Source: Neoarius graeffei (Eukaryota > Chordata > Actinopteri > Siluriformes > Ariidae). From it: DNA of 64,000 bases. The notes under the pieces are model-generated. The model was not told the origin of the DNA and searched no databases. It saw only the letters and a program-made list of their open reading frames with translations. This document shows positions 56,431 to 64,000 of the stretch, piece by piece (positions within the stretch are counted from its first letter, which is position 1; every line of letters begins with the position of its first letter). Where the stretch lies: the NCBI RefSeq assembly GCF_027579695.1, contig NC_083571.1:50506297-50570296 (forward strand), in the 5' to 3' direction. Made by a program: the position numbers and the translations under genes.

Positions 56431-57450
56431 GGCCTCGCCTCTCATAACCTGCCGCACTCTGCCTCATCTCCTCGGGCTAAACTGCGGCAGGTGCCGCTGG
56501 CTCTCCGACCGAATGATAACACTTCATTTACAACAATAAGTTGCTGTTACTTGCAAAAACACTTGCTCAAGCAAAAAGCTACTATATTTATAAACATATA
56601 AGTTTATTTCAATGATTACTGTTTACTTCAATTATTCTATTTTTTATTTATTGCACTGCCTGTTTGCACCGTGGGTCAGAGAGGACTGAAATTTCATCTG
56701 TGCTGTATGTCGAGCATGTTTAGCATATTTAATAATAAACTTGACTTGACTTACCTGTGCGTGTTAATCACCCAGCGAAACATTAAGTCCTTTAATGATG
56801 ACGTCTGGGCGGAGGACCACGTGCAGCCCAGTGGGTACCGCCCACAACCGAAAACTAACCAATCACAACGAAGCGCGCCAAAAATGCCCCGTATGCATCA
56901 GAATGTGTATGAAAGTGCAATTCAGCCACCGCCTCTAGGGTGCGCTGTGTTATACACTGGGATACACTCAAAAATCAGGTTAGCGGTAAAAAGGGACTTT
57001 CAGAGAAAAACAGCTATTTAGACACTGCTGAACCCGAATTCGCGCTTTGAATTACGCGGACATCGGCATGGTCCTCGTAATCCCCTCAGGTCCGCGTAGA
57101 GTCAGTACGAAGTCAGGTGTAAAGTCCGGCCAAACCATAAAAACCAACACACACACACACACACACACAGACAAGGGTAAAGGACTGAACTAAAACCTTT
57201 TTTTTATGTTTGTTTCTTATTTTTAAGAGCTCTTCCTTTTGTTTATTTCATTTCTTGTATGTTTAATGCAGTGTAAGTTGCACTATTATTGGGATAAGCA
57301 AAAAAATTGTCAAGTTATAAACTCCTTTAACTTTTTGTGTGAGCTTACCTCTCTTCTGAGCCGAGCTAGCTGTTTAGTGCTTATTTGACTGGTCCAGGTC
57401 TACAACCACTACAGTTCCTTTGGCCATTCAATCTTATTGTACATTTCATG
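56431..57450. other. No gene recognised
   Basis: Mixed sequence with a (CA)n run at about 57148-57168. The open stretch around 56671-57021 lacks any coding signature. Confidence 0.4.
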
Positions 57451-57459
57451 ACAGAGACT

Positions 57460-57592
57460 GAGCAGTGGTCGGTTTCCCAAAAGCCTCTTAACGATAAGGG
57501 CATCTTAACTAGGAGAGAGAGTGTTTATTGTGCTGCTTGCTCAACCATTTCATGATGATTTTTGTTCTACGATGCTTTTGGGAAACTCGGCA
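57460..57592. mobile_element. Small inverted-end MITE
   Basis: CGGTTTCCCAAAAGC near 57471 and its inverse GCTTTTGGGAAACTCG at about 57573-57588 suggest a short MITE lodged in LINE sequence. Confidence 0.45.
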
Positions 57593-58452
57593 GAGTTCTC
57601 TTATTCCCTTGTCTTCCACCTTATTTAACAACTCTGCTGGAATTCCATCTATTCCTTCTGTTTTTCTGTTTTTCATGGCTTCAAGTGCTTCTTTAATCTG
57701 ACTGAGGAGTGTCTGGCCCTTTCTGGTCTCTGTAGACTTTTTCTTCTAGTTCTAGGTTAAAGTCTGCTTCACTGGGCTTTCCATCTTTGTCATAGACATA
57801 CTTCCTTCCTTCCTTCCTTCCTTTATCTGTCCACTTCTACCTCTCGGGCGTTGTGGGGAGGTGGAGATATCGGTCCTTTGCTAGCTGCGTGGCCTGCTGC
57901 AGTGTCATTCCATGTTTCTGGAGAATGTCTCTGACTCCGTCTATCCATCTGCGGCGGGGCCTCCCTCTGGCTCTGTAGCCAGACTACCTGGTGTTATAGG
58001 CCCGCAGGACTGGCTGGTTGGGTGGTGTTCTCATCAAGTGTCCGAACCATCTGAGCTGCTGCTGTGCTATATACTGGTCGACAGGAGTGGCACCAACCGT
58101 CTTCCTTATCTCTTCATTCCTGATCTTATCCATTCTGGGTTTTTCGGCTGCCCTCCGGAGGCATCGCATCTCACATACTGTGAGTTTTCTCTGCTGGGCC
58201 TTGTTTAGAGTCCACTTTAAACCAGTCTGTGAGTGCACATGTGGTCCGCACTGCACTTTGACTGTTGTTGTAAATCACTCTGATGTTGTCAAGGAGTTGT
58301 CCTTTCACACCATACCATTCCAATGTCCCCCAAAGCTTGTTTCTGTCCACTCTATAGAATGCCTTCTCTTGATCTAGGAAGACCAGATGTAGTTGTTTTT
58401 GGTACTCACAAGCTCTAGTAGTATGCTGTAGTATGCTCTGGCCCCATCCCAA
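57593..58452 (-). mobile_element. LINE fragment, reverse transcriptase
   Basis: Minus strand: FLDQEKAFYRVDRNKLWGTL (RT palm) at the right, a 3' module MRCLRRAAEKPRMDKIRNEE with QLRWFGHLMR in the middle, and an RT N-terminal piece AMKNRKTEGIDGIPAELLN at 57640-57690. The order of the pieces is not collinear with a normal RT, so it is a rearranged, internally deleted relic. A (CTTC)n run lies near 57805. Confidence 0.7.
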
Positions 58453-59056
58453 TGTGGCGTGGCGATGTAGCTTATAGCAGGTTATGGTTGCTGAACTGCT
58501 GGTTGTCCAGGTGGTGCTCTGAAAACAGTGTGGGCTTTATAGATAACTGGGCTAATTTTGAGGGCACTGCTGGCCTGTTAGGGTGGGACGGTATCCATCC
58601 CACTCGGGAAGGTGCTGCTCTCATTTCCTGTAGCATAAGTCATAGTCTCAGAACAGGCCTAATTAATTTCTGACAATCCAGAGCCAAGGCCAGGGAGCAG
58701 ACGAACAGGCTAAACTGACTGTCTGCTAGCTGCACAGAGTCGTCACTCAGGGTCCACTACATCGAGACTGTGTCTGTTCCCCGAGCTCAACAAAAAAGTA
58801 GAAATATTCAGAGAGTTTGTTCCAGTAACCTAATCAATATAAAATTAGATCATACTGACTGTACAGCCACTGCCAGCACCTTTGATCTAAAGGTTGGGCT
58901 ATTAAATATTAGATCGCTTACATCTAAAGTGCAAATGGTTAATGAACTTATTTCTGATCAGGAGCTTAGTGTACTTTGTTTAACTGAAACATGGATTGAG
59001 TCAAATGAATATATAGCATTAAATGAAGCGAGTCCTCCTGGATACAGTTATATACG
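58453..59056 (+). mobile_element. L2/CR1-type LINE fragment
   Basis: Plus strand: the end of an ORF1-type esterase-like domain (GLLGWDGIHPTREGAALIS, about 58580-58630), then the start of an APE endonuclease (KVGLLNIRSLTSKVQMV, LSVLCLTETWI, PPGYSYIR). It stops abruptly at 59056, where the segmental duplication begins. Confidence 0.75.
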
Positions 59057-59689
59057 AATCGATGTGAATAGCAAGCAGAATAAGATGATACGAATTAATA
59101 TCTGGCCAGCCAATTGTAGTTAATTGAAGTTAATTAAAACACAATAATTATAATTTCCATGAAGGCAATGTGAAAACCTCCATAAAGCACATGAAATTAA
59201 TTCTACTGTACACACATTTTTTTCACAATTAAAAAAAAAAAACATCTCAAGCATCCCCTAATCCCAAATTAAGCCATCTCCCTGTCCTATGATTAACTAA
59301 AAATTTTAAATGTAGACATAATCCCAGTCACTAAGGAAGAATAAATACTGTATGTGCAGAATAATAATAAAATTTTAAAAATTCAAAGCAGGATTTTGAT
59401 GGAAATTTATATTCAATCTTGGCTATGAGGGAGCTTAAGTTCCACTCGTGCAAACATCTGCTGTAATATTTGCTATGTTGTAATGTAGACAGTTACAATG
59501 ACCAAAAATAAAAAAGACTCTTTCCTGGTGTTGCTGTTGTTTGATATGTCATAGAGTTTTCACTTCTGTTTTCATTTACAAACTGCCATTTTATCCACAA
59601 TTCTCAAGACAATAGCTGCCTGATGATGACAACCAGAAGGACATTTCTGGCATTTTCTGATACCTTCATATAACACTCAGGTCTTCACC

Positions 59690-60572
59690 TCAAACTGATC
59701 TCTGATCAGTGTTCATGTCTGTGTGAGTTTGCTGTTTATGAACCCTGAGCTGCTCCTTACAGACCAGTACACACAGCAGGGGGTCCGAGATCACTCTGAT
59801 CAAATAGACTGAGAGATGTGACTCTGGTTCATCAAAGTAAAATCCATCATAGGTATTTTTGAAGATAAGCACAAGGCCAGCTGTTGTGCAGAAAGTGATG
59901 TGTGAATGTGGAAACGATCAGCACTGCTGAGCTGGGCTTGATGTGGTCAGATGCAGGAGAGGCTTTGCAAGTGAGTATGCATGTGATGACTAAAATGCAA
60001 CAAGGCAAAAAGCTAAAAATCACATTGAACCACATATTTATGAACTGCAATCCGAAGACAATGAGCCACAGAATGATGCAGGAAATGGTGGAGCAGAGAG
60101 GAGAGAAGACATGAGCAGAGCGAAGCTGGTGTTTGAGCAAAAGCACGCTCTTCAGAGCCGCAAGCTGGTGGAGGAAAAGACCATAGATTCTACATGTAAT
60201 AAATAAACGAACAAAAATCCTGATATCTGTAAAATATGCTTCAATGGAAGAATTGAAAGATCTTGTAGCACTGGACTTTACAAGGCTGTCTATTAAATAT
60301 GATGCTATAATTGCACTCAGGAGCAGCTCAGCCAAGTCATTGATGATGCTGAGGATGATGAAGGTTGAAATTTGGCCTCCTTCTTTGTGGAGAGTGTAAA
60401 GAACAAGAAAAGCCCAAATGAAAAGCGGCAGGCTTACACACACACCAGCGACGAGGGAGATGCTGATCATCAAGCCATCATAATAAACAAGAGGACGAAT
60501 GGTCAAATATGGACCCCCAATATATCTGTAGTTACTTGAGTTATAATAGTCCTCAGAATATCTGACATCCAT
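59690..60572 (-). pseudogene. Rhodopsin-like 7TM receptor, paralogue 3 (frameshifted)
   Basis: Near-identical to the receptor at 11.55-12.44 kb, but with a different N-terminus (MDVRYSEDYYNSSNYRY, one NSS glycosylation sequon). The frame is open from ATG 60572 through TM5 (CKASPASDHIKP). Two bases are missing near 59897 compared with copy A, shifting TM6 into HHFLHNSW and an early stop; TM7 and the tail (VYLIRVISDPLLCVLVC) survive in another frame. The 5' intron acceptor TTTTTCAAG is kept. Probably a recent pseudogene, though a two-base sequence error cannot be excluded. Confidence 0.85.
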
Positions 60573-60965
60573 GATCACAGAGTATGAAGTGGTATCGTAG
60601 CAGAGCAGCCTTGAAAAACAAATCACAGTGAGACAGAGTGTGTACTGTGTAGTTTATGGGTGTGTAAAGTGCAAGGTTTCTACAAGTTTATAATGGCCAC
60701 TTACTAAAGTCACAGACAAGCCACTGAGATGAAAATCTGCTGAAGCCACGAGAAGGATGCACCACAAGGAAACCTAGATGAAAATGACATGGGGGAAAAT
60801 GTTGCTCTTAGAATTTTACATTTTATGCCATGTAAAATTTTACATTCCATGCCTTTTCTGGCTGAGTTAAAATAAATAAGCAGTTGGACAAATGATTATT
60901 AACAAAACTATTATGGTCTACTACAGAAAGCATTCAGGCTTCTAAACATGAAAAACTGTTAAAGT

Positions 60966-62396
60966 CAGGGGTGATTTCTCAGAGACAACAAGGGAAGCCG
61001 AGCGTCCCCTAAAATTCTCTCCCCAAACTGCAGCGTCTACGACGTTGAATTCTCATTAAAACAATAACTTGCATAACATAATATATGCCCAAGATTGTAT
61101 TTATGTTCATATTACTATCCTGTAACTTATTTGAGCAATGTCTGACGAACTTGCAGTTCGCTACGAGAATCACCTTTGCTGCCAGGCTGTAACCTTTCTT
61201 ATTTCAATGGGCTCTATGGACTGGCAGCAGTGTTGCCAGATTGGGCGGTTTTAAGTGCATTTTGGCGGATTTTGAACATATTTTGGGATGGAAAATGTCA
61301 GCAGTATCTGGCAACACTGACTGGCAGCCAGGTATCCGTTGCAGTCTACGAGACGGCTCTGAACAGCCAATTTTGGTTAGTTGTTATTGGTTAAAATCAA
61401 CAAAATTGTCACTTCCAGGGAAGCCGGGCTTCTCTGGGACTAAACGAGACAGTGGGAGGGACAAGAAGCCGGACTGATAAAGGATTATTGGACGTAGTGT
61501 TTGAAAGACATGAGGAGGGCGGTACTTCGGCGAGGAACACGGAAGTATGATCAGTCAGTCCCTAGCGGATGTCGAGAAAGTGTAGTCGTGTGCTAAAGTG
61601 CTGTCCGAATTTATTTTCATATAAACGGTTTTTCTCATTGATGTCTCTGTACATTACTCTGTAAATAAATGTAAATATTACTCGTTGTGCTCCGTTAACT
61701 TTCATCCATTCTATCAGTTTGATCATTCGTGAATTCACTCGTTTATTTCATTTGTAGTTCAATCTGGTTGTAGGCTAGCTTGAGCCTTATTGGGATCTGC
61801 AGTGCTAGCTGCTAACAGAAATTGGTAAAGTCTCTGGAAAGCACAACCAGCTGGTATGACAGGGTCACAGACCATTTTCTGGAAAAGGAGCGGAGGGCAG
61901 AATTTGTGTATAAATAGTATTCATGTTCATGAATCTGAAGTGTGTATATTATTCAGTAATGTTAAGAGAATGGTGGGCTCTGTGTTATAGATTATACCTG
62001 GGTATAATATTCAAGGTTCTGTGTGTTGCATAGCCTACCTGGTTATGAATTTCCAGACTGTGTTGCAGAAGATGTTCAAGGATGTGTTGCACAGCTGGGT
62101 GTTGTGTTAAAGACTCTGTGTTGCATATCAGGGTATGATGTACAAGGCTCTTCGTTGAATAGCCAGTGATTTTTGGATGTTTGATATTTTTGATTAAGGA
62201 TATGAGGCACTAGCCTGGCAAGCCAGACTATAACATGAAATGTACAAGCAAAAATACTTTCTGCCACTAGGTAGGGTTGTCTAGTTCACTATGCTAAAGG
62301 GGCACACCTTTCTATGCTTTGATATCCGGCCTACAGGTTTTACGATGAATGCGTAAAATGGGCTTCCCCTGTTTAAAAAACCAGCAGCCGCCACTG
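60966..62396. mobile_element. hAT-type element in duplication copy B
   Basis: Begins CAGGGGTGATTTCTC and ends in GCAGCCGCCACTG. Subterminal AAGGGAAGCC/GGCTTCCCCT are inverted. A perfect 8-bp duplication GTTAAAGT flanks it. Copy A has the uninterrupted site (GTTACAGT near 12837). No transposase found. Confidence 0.9.
61228..61319. mobile_element. 92-bp nested MITE of the CAGTGTTGCCAGAT family
   Basis: CAGTGTTGCCAGATTGGG to ATCTGGCAACACTG with a perfect 8-bp duplication ACTGGCAG. Internal sequence matches the ends of the element at 3461-4062 with the middle removed. Confidence 0.9.
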
Positions 62397-64000
62397 GTTA
62401 AAGTCATCGATGGTCATTTGACATGACACAATGAAACCTAAGAAACATTCAGTTCATAACATTTTGGTAAAATGATATCAAACTGCATTCACACTAACCA
62501 GTGAATTAAGTAATATCACATGAACAAGAGTGCTGTTGTACTGAATATGACACAGCGTGACTGTGATTTAGCTGCAGGTAATCAGCCATGTGAATATTCA
62601 GTACAACAGCATTATTGTGAGTGTGATGTTGCTTTGATAGAACAGTTCTCAAAACAAGAACTTATTATTCACATACTTACATTTCAGACACAATATGGCT
62701 AAATATTTTGTTTATTTTTGCTACGTCAGCTAAAATAGTTCCCAATGAAGCCACAGCTGGATAGGGAGTTGCAGATTGCCATGAGATGCTAAGAGTGACT
62801 AACAGCCCATAGTGAGTGTATTAACAGTTTCAATGTAAAGATCTTTTGCTATAATTGGAAATGTATGTGGGGAACAGACAAGCTGAGTGACACAAACAGT
62901 GAAATGTAACAGTGCTGTTATACTAAATACCAGCATCAATGGAATGGCACTTATCCAGTCAAATTAGCGGACTGAAATAAACTCGATGTTGTTCTTTGTT
63001 TCACAATCAGCGAGATTTGCGATATAATTTCAGAAAATATGAATAAATCCTTTGTCTATAATATTTAGATTCCCAGAATATTAGATTTGAGTAAATTTGT
63101 ACATTAAAATGTAAGGTAAATGAAGGGAAATTAAATCAGTGAAATAATTATTACAAAGACTAAAATAAGTATTAATTATAACAAAAATATTGAAAAATAT
63201 AAAAAATGATTATTGGAAAATTAATTTAAGTAAATATGTATATTCAGAAAAATACAACACATCACTTCGAATCATGAATGGTTTGAAGTTTTCTCTTACC
63301 TGAATTCAGTGGTGAGTGGTAGAAATTAACACACGCTTCTTTTCTCTCTTGCAATTTGCTAGTTAATGTAAGTACATCAACACCATGACTACGATCTGCA
63401 ACATGAGTTACCTATTTATTTTATTTTATTTTTTGAAAGTGCACCAATACATGCACTCTTAGACACTTGTGTATGTGAAAAATGATTGGAGGTAATAAAG
63501 AGAGGGGTATATGTGTCTGGGTGTATTGAATTTTGCAGCGTGTATCTACATGGCTTGTACGCAGCTGAAATGCTGCCACACAAAGACCTCCCTTCCAGAT
63601 GCACACACCTTTTTCTCTGAAGTCATACAGGAATATCTTGCTCCTATACAGTCATCATCAAACAAAGTGGTATAAAACATGTAAATCTATTAAAAAGAAA
63701 AGAGCATAATTTCTGTTAAATTTCCCCTGATTCTTCATCAGAGGTCAGTGTCGAACCACAGCATCACTCCTGACTGGATATTTTTGTTTGTGGATTGTTT
63801 CTCAGCTCAGCCATAACACTGAAGATAAAAATCTCAGATTCACTTGTACCAGTGCCACATCCATTAACATTCAAATAACTTGTCAGTGTCACTGATGTGT
63901 TAAGAAATATCCACCATGAAAATAATATCTAGTCAGCTGTGGTGGTTCCTTTCCACTGTTGGACAGGAAGAAGGTGGGTGACAAATACTGCAGAGCAATA

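Larger units (their letters stand above)
59057..64000. repeat. Segmental duplication, copy B
   Basis: Same orientation as copy A (10917-14462), about 48 kb away. It differs by the 1.4 kb hAT insertion at 60966-62396 and scattered small changes. It continues beyond the window. Confidence 0.85.

Noticed and set aside
62520-62702. Small plus-strand ORF around an inverted repeat
   Set aside because: Lies in a hairpin-forming repeat and is not open in copy A.

Overview
The window is vertebrate nuclear DNA, almost certainly from a ray-finned (teleost) fish. Genes have short exons and GT-AG introns, and the sequence is dense with fish-type repeats: a tRNA-promoter SINE ending in GATGA repeats, Tc1, hAT, Harbinger and P elements, non-LTR LINEs and a Ty3/gypsy element. 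A catfish is possible from my memory of that SINE, but I could not test this. There is no sign of bacterial, viral or organellar sequence.

Layout. 1-3.5 kb: LINE endonuclease relic, a SINE copy and a fold-back element. 3.46-5.68 kb: two hAT-type elements, the second holding a P-like element with a THAP first exon. 5.58-6.40 kb (-): intact-looking single-exon 7TM receptor whose C-terminal tail is encoded by the hAT end. 7-9.3 kb: SINEs and a Tc1 relic. 11.55-12.44 kb (-): second 7TM receptor. It lies in a segment (about 10.92-14.46 kb) that recurs at 59.06-64.0 kb with a third, frameshifted receptor. 15.6-24.1 kb: gypsy relic, then a LINE split by a 4.9 kb Ty3/gypsy element with gag-protease-integrase-RT-RNaseH order.

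25.6-51 kb (-): the main gene of the window, about 25 kb long. I reconstructed 14 exons with almost fully consistent splice phases. It joins a KMT5A-like SET methyltransferase domain, an acidic/repetitive linker made of tandemly duplicated exons, a Cys-rich zinc-binding module, C2H2-like fingers, a tyrosine-recombinase-like domain and a basic C-terminal helix-turn-helix-like tail. This copy is damaged: a Harbinger-type element, itself carrying a hAT, sits inside the large exon, with one stop and one frameshift further on. Its introns hold a Tc1, a second Harbinger element with a nested P-like element, a TTAA element, a SINE and several hATs. Two CpG-rich promoter-like blocks lie at 50.7 and 52.05 kb.

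52-64 kb: nested Harbinger-type elements, a poorly known transposon with long terminal repeats and Cys-rich ORFs (53.6-56.4 kb), two LINE relics and the receptor duplication.

The genes do not form one pathway. The receptors are a small tandem/segmental family, and the SET-recombinase gene is an independent locus acting as an insertion sink.
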